DNA of 64,000 nucleotides from Xestospongia muta (lineage: Eukaryota; Porifera; Demospongiae; Haplosclerida; Petrosiidae), in contig OY848919.1 of assembly GCA_963693285.1 (NCBI GenBank), positions 10,907,461 through 10,971,460 of the forward strand, given 5' to 3'. Shown piece by piece: positions 48,736-61,000 of this stretch. Both the position numbers and the translations under genes were made by a program. How positions within the stretch are numbered: the stretch's first letter is position 1; every line of letters begins with the position of its first letter. The notes under the pieces are model-generated. The model saw only the letters and a list, made by a program, of their open reading frames with translations. It was not told where the DNA came from and made no database searches.

Positions 48736-49204
48736 TAAAGGTAACCTTTATTGTTTTTATAATAATTCTGTATACCTAACCTCTCTTTGATCTTGTTCAC
48801 ATTTGCAGTACATTAGATGTCTTGTACAAACCAGCTCTTTTCATTGTTTAAATTTTGCCTGTTCTTTGCTTTCTTGTATTGGTAACATTCAGGACAATTT
48901 TCTCAACACATGCTCTTGTATGTCTGTGATTATAGGTTCTAGTAAAGTAATTAGAGTATTCCCAAGTTTGACCAAACTGATATATATATGTGGTCAGGAG
49001 GTGTGGCCAGGGGGTGTGGCAGTGGACATTGCTTAATCATTATACAGCTAACAATTACAAATATATACCATTATACTTCTTGTGGTGGATTTGGTTGTTA
49101 CTGTAATATGCATGTTTAATAATTGCTAAATTGTACACCAAAATTAGTACAAACTAAGACTTCACACGGAATGTGACAAACAGATAGGCAATAGGCAGAT
49201 TGTC
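48736..49204. other. Intergenic, nothing recognised
   Basis: Sequence between the Harbinger relic and the hAT relic, without recognisable genes. Confidence 0.5.
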
Positions 49205-49447
49205 TTATGTAAACTCCCCAAAAATGTTTAACCTGTGTTCATTCCCCCTGATGAATTCCTTTAAACATGACGGAATGACCAGATCATCAGTTCTGTCTTT
49301 GTGTGCATGAAGGATCAACAGATTGTTGAGACATAACTGTGACATTGTTGCACGAAGGTAAGTCTTCACCCTCCGTAGTACTGAAGCACTGCGTTCACTT
49401 ACTGCATTAGTGGCTGGAATCACTGTTTGCACCGTTGTTGGGCCCAA
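49205..49447 (-). pseudogene. hAT transposase C-terminal (dimerisation) fragment
   Basis: A minus-strand ORF with PATNAVSERSASVLRRVKTY, then LRATMSQLCLNNLLILHAHK and later EHRLNIFGEFT before a stop. This is the hAT-family C-terminal dimerisation motif (N-A-x-S-E-R-S-x-S-x-L-R-R-x-K-T-Y-L-R). The N-terminal zinc finger and catalytic core are absent; upstream sequence is unrelated. It is therefore a truncated transposon relic, not a functional gene. Confidence 0.85.
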
Positions 49448-49779
49448 AGTCAGGCAGCTGCCGTTCAGCCATTATAGCACAGCCATGCAAGGTGCGAAAT
49501 TGCCGCTATTACGCATGCGCAAATCAGCGACTAGCTAAAACCGGTCCGGCCATGACAGTTAAAGGAAATGGTTTGATTTTGTTCAATTGTTGCATAGAAC
49601 AATGGGATAAAACACAGCAAATGAACACACACATACATGTATATACATACAGATGTGGTCCAAAATGATAGCAATAACTGTCCTGGGTTATCATTAATGT
49701 ATTATCTTATGGCCAAGTATGAAGACTGTTGAGTTGGGAAAGCTTTGATTCCACTCAAAGATGTTTTCTCAGAATACAT

Positions 49780-50510
49780 ATAAGCTGTTAAACCTTGACC
49801 ACCCACTGTCATTTCCCAGTAGCAGATAATCCATTCCAAAAATGCCAGTTTCAGATCAAGGTAGTCAGCAGGCAACTTTCTAGCAGCTTTAGTAGCTTTA
49901 TATTTTACATATCCATGTCAACAGAGGAAAGACTGGGCCCACATTTTCCCTAGATCCAAAGACCCTCCATGCTCAGGTAACAAACTGGGCTTGGAATGTG
50001 CTATGATTCCCTTGGCTCCTGTTATGACAATAGAAGCATTCACAATACCCCCAGCCAGATGGATACTCCTTATATATGATTCTATTTCAGTGTCAAACTC
50101 ACCAACTATCAGTGGACGTCCTCGGCTAGCATGTGGTAAGCTTATAATCTTGGCTGGATCTGGGTCTGTCTTCAGTTTTTCAAGATATACCTTCTTTGTG
50201 TTCTGTACTGAACTTTATGATATGGGATGACCAAGTTCTCTAGAGAATTTGTCAACAGCAGCTTTGTTTCCAATGGTACTGGCATATTTGGCTATTTGTG
50301 CATGTGTCTGGTCATCATAGTGAAGTAGTGTCCCCTCTTTCTTCTTTTAATATCTTGCTGAGTTATTTCCTTCTCCGTTTGTCTGTTAGCAGTCTTGATC
50401 AATTTATCTTCAATGGGCAGTAGAGGAGAAGCCCTTTGCTTACTTGCAGAGTTCAACCACTTGAGAAGAGACATACTAGTAATATAGCCAGCTTTGAACA
50501 TCAAATCATC
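49780..50510 (-). pseudogene. Decayed pogo/Tigger-like transposase N-terminal region
   Basis: Read on the minus strand with frameshifts and stops. A first part starts near 50504 and ends KRRKRGHY. In another frame DDQTHAQIAKYASTIGNKAA and FSRELGHP follow, then RGRPLIVGEFDTEIESYI, LAGGIVNASIVITGAKGI, LPEHGGSLDLGKMWAQS, and after a TGA, HGYVKYKATKAARKLPADY. This order resembles the helix-turn-helix and linker region found in pogo-type DDE transposases of cnidarians and sponges. The DDE domain itself is not evident. Confidence 0.6.
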
Positions 50511-52366
50511 GATAGAGCAATCAGTTTTCCTCGTGGTAACTGCATGAGAGTGTGCACATGATCTTTGTCCTGAATGTTAATTAAGTTAGTGACTTAAATT
50601 TAGCAACCTATACCCAAACACTATTTTTGCTAAATTAAAACCAATGCTAATATTTCTCAATTTACAGTACCTGTAAGATGCGATTCAAGGCAATTTTAGG
50701 ACTGCCTATCTGATGATTGGCAAGAAGTATCACTCAACTTATAGGTATTGTGGAGATGGCCTTCTAGAATGCCTTTTTTCTATTTACTGCCCAACATTCT
50801 ACGAGAAGTGATTTCGCCATTGAGTTTAAACTATTTTTAGCCTTAATTCAGTCCCAAGTACTATATGGAATAAAAACTACAACAAAATAGACATCAAATT
50901 TATGATTATTGTACAACCTAATTCACAATTTTACTAAAAAATTCACGATAATTGCACTTTGTGATTTACGATTTTACCATTAAATCAAGATTATTGTAAC
51001 TTTCAATTAACTATTTTACTGAGAATTCATAATTCCTTGCAATATTCTTGATTCTCAATTTAATTGACATTTTCATAACAATAGTGAATTCACAGTAAAA
51101 TCAGGAATTGAGAATTTCAATAATCATAAATTCATTTGGTTTATTTTATTCATCACTGTGAATTGTCACATACAAATAATAGATTGAAATAATGAAAAGA
51201 ATAACATGAGTTTTATGTTATGATTAAAACATTGTAGGAGTGAGTGTAAGTTGGTTTCTGACTTGATGATATCAATAGAATTACATGTGACAGCTCTTTT
51301 TGCATTTTATTTTATTTGCATATAATGCTCTTAAAAACATATTATAAGATATAGACTTTTCGAGTTATAGTACCAGCTGACTGTTTAAAGATGCTATTGG
51401 ATTTCTTTAGCAACATTTATAATCAGGCCATAGCATATATATTAAGAGTAACTGACAACCTTTTAAATCATTCAAAGTATTCAATTTTAGAAAATAGACA
51501 GTTTAACATAAATCAACTACATTAACATTATTATAGTATCCTACTCTCTCTAGACTGTGAGTTCTGTTAAGTTTTGAGTTTGACAATTCATTTTAATGTT
51601 ATATCTCAAGCTATTGATATTCTTGAGTTTGATGGTTCACTTAACTTTATAACTCAGACTAGGAATAAGCTAAATTACTGAAATTTAGTGGGCCTGTTTC
51701 TAGAATCATTAATAAGCAAAAAGCTTTTTTGTATTAAACAACTAGAGCATTTATTTACTTGTCCAATAAACTCATATTAGCTGTTAATACAATCAATAGG
51801 ACTTTACGGATCTTCTATATTCATCTATACTCACTAGCAATCACAGTAGATTTTTATGACTGCTTACTCACTTACATACAAGCTTGTGTTATTTTGAAGC
51901 AACTTTTAGTTAAGAGAAGAGCTTACATTGTTATATATAGTAACAAAACAAAGTATAGTTTTTAGTGATAAGAGAATTATTCCTTTTCATATTTTATTTT
52001 TCAAAATACACAATATGATTGTAGTGTCAATGTTCACAATTAAAACAAGTCACTCATATTTCACCACCAAAATTTACATAAAAATTACATCAAGACAACT
52101 AACTATATAATTGCTGTATCAAAATATTACAGAACATAAATGTTATTTTGATTAGTTTTAATTTTTTGAAATTTTTGATTAGGTATAAATTTCCAAATTA
52201 AATATCATGTTGATATTTTCTACCGTACAATAGAACACTCACTTTTTGTTGAACTTTATTAAAGACAACAATGACATAATTTCTTTCAATTGTTACACAA
52301 AATGGTCACATATGACAACAAATCAGTACATCTTTAAAAGTAAAGTCACAACATACTATATCTACT
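50511..52366. other. AT-rich intergenic region
   Basis: No gene is recognised. Around 50920-51130 short words such as AATTCA, ATTTTACT and GAATT recur in both orientations, suggesting decayed repetitive DNA. The remainder up to the ankyrin locus is featureless apart from A/T runs. Confidence 0.5.
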
Positions 52367-52464
52367 ATATAGTACAAACACTTGAATTACCTAAAATCTA
52401 GTCACTTATAACTTAGATTAATAAGGAGTATCATTACTGTGCTTGTTGTGTTTTTACAGCAACA
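52367..52464. repeat. 5' flank shared with the giant ankyrin gene (copy 1)
   Basis: Similar to 54974-55091: both have CAACA.ACTATAT.., TAG..TCTAGTCA, CACTTA.A..TTA and TATCATTACT..., then TTGTTGTG/TTGTTATG with TTTTTACAG just before the ATG. TTTTTACAG ending at 52459 looks like a 3' splice site, so a 5' UTR intron may exist. The similarity shows that the duplication included the promoter. Confidence 0.6.
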
Positions 52465-53975
52465 ATGTCAACAATGGAGTCATATTTAGTAACTGAACTT
52501 TGTACCGCTTGTACTAGAGGTGATCTGGATAATGTCATAAGACTTATTAAACTAGGAGCTTCTCCTTGGCTACGTGATGATCAAGGGAACACTTTATTTC
52601 ACTTGTGCTGTAATTTTGTTCAATGTGGGTTAGAGTTATTAGAGTACCTTATTAGTGTCTCTGGTATTGTGAATTGTGACTCCTTAGTTAATAATGAAGG
52701 CTCAACTCTGCTTCATTTAGCATGTTTTTCTTCTGGTAATGTAGAGTTAGTGAGGTATCTAGTCGAAGAAGTAGGTTGTGACATTAATGCTAAGGAAAAC
52801 AATGACCACACTTCCCTCCACATTGCTTGTGAGAAGAATCAATTAGAAATTGTCAAGTTTCTGACTTCTAAACCTAAATGTAATCGAGAATCTGTAAGCA
52901 AACTTGGTAATAAACCACTCCATTTAGCCTGTGGTTTATCTGGCAATGTAGAGTTAGTAAGGTTTCTAGTCGAAGAAGCAGGTTGTGACATTAATACTAA
53001 GGAAACAATGACTCCACTTCCCTCCACATTGCTTGTCAGAAGGATGAATTAGAAATTGTCAAGTTTCTGACTTCTAAACCTGAATGTAATCATGAAGCTG
53101 GCAACAAAGATGGTGACAGACCATTTCATATAGCTTGTTTATCTACTGGCAATGTAGAGTTAGTGAGATATCTAGTCGATGAAGCAGGTTGTGACATTAA
53201 TGCTAAGAGAAATAATGACTCCACTCCCCTCCACTTGGCTTGCAGCAAAAATCAATTAGTAAAGTTCCTGACTTCTAAACCTGAATGTAATCATGAAGCT
53301 GGCAACAAAGATGGTGACAGACCACTTCATATAGCTTGTTTATCTACTGGCAATGTAGAGTTAGTGAGATATCTAGTCGATGAAGCAGGTTGTGGCATTA
53401 ATGCTAAGGGGAATAATGACTCCACTCCCCTCCACTTGGCTTGCAGCAAAAATCAATTAGAAATTGTGAAGTTTCTGACTTCTAAACCTGAAAGTAATTA
53501 CGAAGCTGTCGACAAAAATGGTGACAGACCACTTCATATAGCTTGTTTACCTACTGACAATGTAGACTTAGTTAGATATCTAGTTGAAGAAGCAGGTTGT
53601 GACATTAATTCTAAAACAGTCAATCGCAAATTTCCTCTACAGATTGCCCTTGATATGAAGAACTTTAATCTTGTCAAATATTTAACTGCTCGTCCTGAAT
53701 GTCATACTGTAGATCTTATCTGTAATGATAATAGATTACAAAGATTAGTTGATCATCACAACAAGTTCCAACTAGCAATAAAAAGTACTGGAGTAACTTA
53801 TTTACGAGTTGTTAAATGTATCTTAACAGGACCACCAGGTACTGGTAAGAGTACCTTGAAAAAGAGGCTACTCAATGAGACTCTTGTGGAACCATCTCAT
53901 GGTACTGGTGTGGTTGATTTCAATCATTTGTTTGCCAGATCTTTGAAGTCTACTAATAACAAACGTATTGAATGA
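52465..53975 (+). pseudogene. Truncated ankyrin/P-loop paralogue of the giant gene
   Basis: The start MSTMESYLVTE matches the gene at 55092. Ankyrin units with the same 69-residue period follow. A single-base loss in the AAGGAAA.CAATGA context near 53003 shifts the frame and ends the first ORF at 53052; the second frame continues the repeats (53050-53975). A later unit also lacks two codons (NQLVKFL for NQLEIVKFL). After the repeats come CILTGPPGTGKSTLKKRLL, an intact Walker A, and GTGVVDFNHLFARS before a stop, so the rest of the GTPase, COR-like and C-terminal regions are missing. Only about four to five units are present, versus 23 in the neighbour. It might still yield a short ankyrin protein from the first ORF; the frameshift could also be an assembly error. 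Confidence 0.8.
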
Positions 53976-54973
53976 ATGCTGATATATGCACTATAACTAC
54001 TGAGATTTAATTTTCATTGTTTAAATATGTGTAATTGTTTCTAAGTAATCATTGAAATTGGTATACCAACGCATTACCGTAGTATGAGGAAAGATATAAT
54101 GAAACATCAACTCCACATTAAATACTATGGACATATGTATAAACAAATCAGATCCAGTGTACATATCTCACCCTAGATATATGTTTGTGCTTAGACCCTT
54201 TATATACGAAATTAATTATTGTGGGCATATCTATTAAATACTAAATTAAATATTGACTAAGGATACTTCATAGAAAGTTACGTCTCTGTTGTGTTAGAGC
54301 GTTCTTGTTGTTATACTTGTCCTACATGCAAGATCATTTAGGCGTTTATAATAGACTGAATACATGAAGAACCATTTCTAGTTGTCAACATTTACAAGCG
54401 AGTTTGTTAGAATATAGGGTTTATGCACTCGTGTGTATTATTTCATAACTTCTGACCACTATTGTAGTTACAAAATACTTTTATAGTAGTTAAACAAGTG
54501 TTTACAGGTTGCTAGAATGTACAAAGATGAGAAAATAACCATTGCTTTGGACGTTTTATAGAAAAGAAAGAAATCCATTGATTTGAAAGGCAGGCACGCT
54601 TGGGTTCACTATTAATTAGCAAGAAATAACTACTGGCTGTATATTTTATATTATACTATACACTATAGTTGTTTTAATAGAAAATTTGAGTTAGTTAGCT
54701 ATAAGATTTCTACTAAAAAAGAGCAAACTTGTTGGATGTAAAAATACGTCTACTGTATTAACGTGCACATTATAAATGATGCTTTTTACATCTATCTTGT
54801 ATAAAGGATTAGTAAACATGTATGGAACTTAATTGCCTTTCCGAATGCTAAATTTTCTCAATTGGCTATTAAAATATTTCCATTACAATAATAAGCAAAC
54901 AAGTAAATAAAACATTAAAGATATTCTCCAACTATCTAAATAATGACAATAACACATTGCAATTGTTCTTGTC
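53976..54973. other. Intergenic between the two ankyrin paralogues
   Basis: About 1 kb of AT-rich sequence with no recognisable coding remnants of the missing GTPase or COR-like parts. The truncated copy therefore did not simply acquire a stop; its 3' part is absent here. Confidence 0.6.
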
Positions 54974-55091
54974 ACAACACACTATATCAACTGTACAGTA
55001 CCAGCAACGTGGTTGGCTAGAATCTAGTCAAATTATCACTTAGTTTATTGATGGATATCATTACTAGACTTGTTATGTTTTTACAGTAACC
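54974..55091. repeat. 5' flank shared with the truncated paralogue (copy 2)
   Basis: Counterpart of 52367-52464. It ends TTTTTACAGTAACC immediately before the ATG at 55092; the acceptor-like site ends at 55086. Confidence 0.6.
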
Positions 55092-58000
55092 ATGTCAACA
55101 ATGGAGTCATATTTAGTAACTGAATTTTGTACTGCTTGTACTAGAGGTGATCTGGATAATGTCAAGAGACTTATTGAACTAGGAGCTTCTCCTTGGATAC
55201 GTGATGATCAAGAGAACACTTTATTTCACTTGTGCTGTAGTTCTGTTCAATGTGGGTTAGAGGTTTTAGAGTACCTTATTAGTGTCTCTGGTATTGTTAA
55301 TTGTGGCTCCTTAGTTAATAATGAGGGCTCAACTCTGCTTCATTTAGCATGTATCAGTGGTAAACTTGAGTTTGTTCGATTGTTATTTGTTCAGCATCAA
55401 GATGGTTTCGAGTCATGTCATGACATACATGGACACACCCCTCTTTATTATGCTTGTATAAATCAACATCTAGACATTGTTTCATTTGTTTGTAGTCAAG
55501 ACACTGTACTATCTCCAGATGATATCTATCAGTGTGTGAAAGTTTCAAGTTGGGAAATAATGAGACTGTTACTTAAGAAAATATCTTTTAGAAATTTCAT
55601 GGACAGAGTAATTGAAGAGAATCACGTGGCCTTAGCTAATCTTGTAATCAAAGATAAAGTTGTACAGTTGCTTGATGTTACACCATTGTTTCCTTTACAT
55701 TACTCTGTTTCATTAGGTGATGTAAAGATTGTTAAATATCTCATTAATACCATTAAATATAATATAGAGAGCATAGACAATGATAGCAACAGACCACTTC
55801 ATATAGCATGTTCATCTTCTGGCAATGTAGAGTTAGTGAGGTATCTAGTGGAAGAAGCAGGTTGTGACATTAATGCTAAGGAAGAAAAGGACTCTATTTC
55901 CCTCCACATAGCTTGTGAGAAGAATCAATTGGAAATTGTCAAGTTTCTTACTTCTAAACCTGAATGTAATCGAGAATCTCCAGACAAATTCGATAATAGA
56001 CCACTTCACGTAGCATGTAGTTTGTCTGGCAATGTAGAGTTAGTGAAGTATTTAGTTGAAGAAGCAGGTTGTGACATTAATGCTAAGGGAAATAATGACT
56101 GCACTTCTCTCCACATAGCTTGTTTGAAGAATCAATTAGAAATTGTCAAGTTTCTTACTTCTAAACCTGAATGTAATAGAGAATCTCCAGACAAGTTCGA
56201 TTATAGACCACTTCACGTAGCATGTGATTTGTCTGGCAATGTAGAGTTAGTGAAGTATTTAGTTGAAGAAGCAGGTTGTGACATTAATGCTAAGGGACAA
56301 AATGAGTACACTTCCCTCCACATAGCTTGTGAGAAGAATCAATTAGAAATTGTCAAGTTTCTTACTTCTAAACCTGAATGTAATCGAGAATCTCCAAACA
56401 AATTCGATAATAGACCACTTCACGTAGCATGTGATTTGTCTGGCAATGTAGAGTTAGTGAGGTATTTAGTTGAAGAAGCAGGTTGTGACATTAATGCTAT
56501 GGGAAATAATGACTACACTTCTCTCCACATAGCTTGTTTGAAGAATCAATTAGAAATTGTCAAGTTTCTTACTTCTAAACCTGAATGTAATCGAGAATCT
56601 CCAAACAAGTTCGATAATAGACCACTTCACGTAGCATGTAGTTTGTCTGGCAATGTAGAGTTAGTGAGGTATCTAGTTGAAGAAGCAGGTTGTACCATTA
56701 ATGCTAAGGAACAAAATGAGTACACTTCCCTCCACATAGCTTGTGAGAAGAATCAATTAGAAATTGTCAAGTTTCTTACTTCTAAACCTGAATGTAATAG
56801 AGAATCTCCAAACAAGTTTGATAATAGACCACTTCACGTAGCATGTGATTTGTCTGGCAATGTAGAGTTAGTGAAGTATTTAGTTGAAGAAGCAGGTTGT
56901 GACATTAATGCTAAGGGAAATAATGACTGCACTTCTCTCCACATAGCTTGTTTGAAGAATCAATTAGAAATTGTCAAGTTTCTTACTTCTAAACCTGAAT
57001 GTAATCGAGAATCTCCAGACAAGTTTGATAATAGACCACTTGACGTAGCATGTGGTTTTTCTGGCAATGTAGAGTTAGTGAGGTATTTAGTTGAAGAAGC
57101 AGGTTGTACCATTAATGCTAAGGGACAAAATGAGTACACTTCCCTCCACATAGCTTGTGGGAAGAATCAATTAGAAATTGTCAAGTTTCTTACTTCTAAA
57201 CCTGAATGTAATCGAGAATCTCCAAACAAGTTCGATAATAGACCACTTCACATAGCATGTGATTTGTCTGGCAATGTAGAGTTAGTGAGGTATTTAGTTG
57301 AAGAAGCAGGTTGTACCATTAATGCTAAGGGACAAAATGAGTACACTTCCCTCCACATAGCTTGTGGGAAGAATCAATTAGAAATTGTCAAGTTTCTTAC
57401 TTCTAAACCTGAATGTAATCGAGAATCTCCAAACAAGTTCGATAATAGACCACTTCACATAGCATGTGATTTGTCTGGCAATGTAGAGTTAGTGAAGTAT
57501 TTAGTTGAAGAAGCAGGTTGTGACATTAATGCTAAGGGACAAAATGAGTACACTTCCCTCCACATAGCTTGTGGGAAGAATCAATTAGAAATTGTCAAGT
57601 TTCTTACTTCTAAACCTGAATGTAATAGAGAATCTCCAAACAAGTTCGTTAATAGACCACTTCACGTAGCATGTGATTTGTCTGGCAATGTAGAGTTAGT
57701 GAGGTATTTAGTTGAAGAAGCAGGTTGTGACATTAATGCTAAGGGAAATAATGACTGCACTTCTCTCCACATAGCTTGTGGGAAGAATCAATTAGAAATT
57801 GTCAAGTTTCTTACTTCTAAACCTGAATGTAATCGAGAATCTCCAAACAAGTTCGATTATAGACCACTTCACGTAACATGTGATTTGTCTGGCAATGTAG
57901 AGTTAGTGAAATATTTAGTTGAAGAAGCAGGTTGTGACATTAATGCTAAGGGACAAAATGAGTACACTTCCCTCCACATAGCTTGTTTGAAGAATCAATT

Positions 58001-61000
58001 GGAAATTGTCAAGTTTCTTACTTCTAAACCTGAATGTAATCGAGAATCTCCAGACAAGTTTGATAATAGACCACTTGACGTAGCATGTGGTTTTTCTGGC
58101 AATGTAGAGTTAGTGAGGTATTTAGTTGAAGAAGCAGGTTGTAACATTAATGCTAAGGGACAATATGAGTACACTTCCCTCCACATAGCTTGTGAGAAGA
58201 ATCAATTAGAAATTGTCAAGTTTCTTACTTCTAAACCTGAATGTAATCGAGAATCTCCAGACAAGTTCGATGATAGACCACTTCACATAGCCTGTAGTTT
58301 GTCTGGCAATGTAGAGTTAGTGAAGTATTTAGTTGAAGACGCAGGTTGTGACATTAATGCTAAGGGAAATAATGACTACACTTCCCTCCATATAGCTTGT
58401 GAGAAGAATCAATTAGAAATTGTCAAGTTTCTTACTTCTAAACCTGAATGTAATCGAGAATCTCCAAACAAGTTCGATGATAGACCACTTCACGTAGCAT
58501 GTGATTTGTCTGGCAATGTAGAGCTAGTGAAGTATTTAGTAGAAGAAGCAGGTTGTGACATTAATGCTAAGGAACAAAATGAGTACACTTCCCTCCACAT
58601 AGCTTGTGAGAAGAATCAATTAGAAATTGTCAAGTTTCTTACTTCTAAACCTGAATGTAATCGAGAATCTCCAAACAAGTTCGTTAATAGACCACTTCAC
58701 GTAGCATGTGGTTTGTCTGGCAATGTAGAGTTAGTGAGGTATTTAGTTGAAGAAGCAGGTTGTGACATTAATGCTAAGGGACAAAATGAGTACACTTCCC
58801 TCCACATAGCTTGTGAGAAGAATCAATTAGAAATTGTCAAGTTTCTTACTTCTAAACCTGAATGTAATCGAGAATCTCCAAACAAGTTCGTTAATAGACC
58901 ACTTCACGTAGCATGTGGTTTGTCTGGCAATGTAGAGTTAGTGAGGTATTTAGTTGAAGAAGCAGGTTGTGACATTAATGCTAAGGGACAAAATGAGTAC
59001 ACTTCCCTCCACATAGCTTGTGGGAAGAATCAATTAGAAATTGTCAAGTTTCTTACTTCTAAACCTGAATGTAATCGAGAATCTCCAGACAAGTTCGATA
59101 ATAGACCACTTCACGTAGCATGTGATTTGTCTGGCAATGTAGAGTTAGTGAGGTATTTAGTTGAAGAAGCAGGTTGTGACATTAATGCTAAGGGAAATAA
59201 TGACTGCACTTCTCTCCACATAGCTGGTTTGAAGAATCAATTGGAAATTGTCAAGTTTCTTACTTCTAAACCTGAATGTAATCAAGAATGTCCAGACAAG
59301 TTCGATTATAGACCACTTCGCGTAGCATGTGGTTTGTCTGGCAATGTAGAGTTTGTGAGGTATTTAGTTGAAGAAGCAGGTTGTGACATTAATGCTAAGG
59401 GACAAATTGAGTACACTTCCCTCCACATAGCTTGTGGGAAGAATCAATTGGAAATTGTCAAGTTTCTTACTTCTAAACCTGAATGTAATCGAGAATCTCC
59501 AGACAAGTTCGATAATAGACCACTTCACGTAGCATGTGGTTTTTCTGGCAATGTAGAGTTAGTGAGGTATTTAGTTGAAGAAGCAGGTTGTAACATTAAT
59601 GCTAAGGGACAATATGAGTACACTTCCCTCCACATAGCTTGTGAGGAGAATCAATTAGAAATTGTCAAGTTTCTTACTTCTAAACCTGAATGTAATCGAG
59701 AATCTCCAAACAAGTTTGATAATAGACCACTTCACGTAGCATGTGATTTGTCTGGCAATATAGAGTTAGTGAAGTATTTAGTTGAAGAAGCAGGTTGTGA
59801 CATTAATGCTAAGGGACAAAATGAGTACACTTCCCTCCACATAGCTTGTTTGAAGAATCAATTAGAAATTGTCAAGTTTCTTACTTCTAAACCTGAATGT
59901 AATCGAGAATCTCCAGACAAGTTCGATAATAGACCATTTCACGTAGCATGTAGTTTGTCTGGCAATGTAGAGTTAGTGAAGTATTTAGTTGAAGAAGCAG
60001 GTTGTGACATTAATGCTAAGGGACAAAATGAGTACACTTCCCTCCACATAGCTTGTGGGAAGAATCAATTAGAAATTGTCAAGTTTCTTACTTCTAAACC
60101 TGAATGTAATCGAGAATCTCCAGACAAGTTCGATAATAGACCATTTCACGTAGCATGTAGTTTGTCTGGCAATGTAGAGTTAGTGAAGTATTTAGTTGAA
60201 GAAGCAGGTTGTGACATTAATGCTAAGGGACAAAATGAGTCCACTTCCCTCCACATAGCTTGTGAGAAGAATCAATTGGAAATTGTCAAGTTTCTTACTT
60301 CTAAACCTGAATGTAATCGAGAATCTCCAAACAAGTTCGATAATAGACCACTTCACGTAGCATGTAGTTTGTCTGGCAATGTAGAGTTAGTGAAGTATTT
60401 AGTTGAAGAAGCAGGTTGTGACATTAATGCTAAGGGAAATAATGACTGCACTTCTCTCCACTTGGCTTGTGAGAAGAATCAATTAGAAATTGTCAAGTTT
60501 CTTACTTCTAAACCCGAATGTAATCGAGAATCTCCAGACAAGTTCGAATGTAGACCACTTCACATAGCATGTAGTTTGTCTGGTGATGTAGACTTAGTGA
60601 GGTATTTAGTCGAAGAAGCAGGTTGTGACATTAATGCTAAGGATCACTCAGATCGTTTTCCTTTACAAATTGCTTGTAATTTAAAGAACAAACCTCTGGT
60701 TAAATATTTTATTAGTCGTCCAGAATGTCAAACACTTGTGTCATTGATTGATACAAATTACGATGATGAATTACAAAGTTTGCTAGAGCACCACAAAAAA
60801 TTTCAACAAGCATTGAAAAGCAATGGAGGGATACGTCTATGTGCTGTAAAATGTATATTAACTGGACCACCAGGTGCTGGTAAAAGTACATTGAAGAAGA
60901 GGTTACTCAATGAGACTCTTTTAGAACCTTGTAACAGTACTGGTGTGGTAGATTCAGCCATACAAGTTAAATCATTTCGTAAACTGCAACAAGAAAATGC

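Noticed and set aside
56960..58186. Minus-strand ORFs of about 63 codons within the ankyrin array
   Set aside because: They recur with the 207-bp period and are antisense shadows of the array coding sequence.
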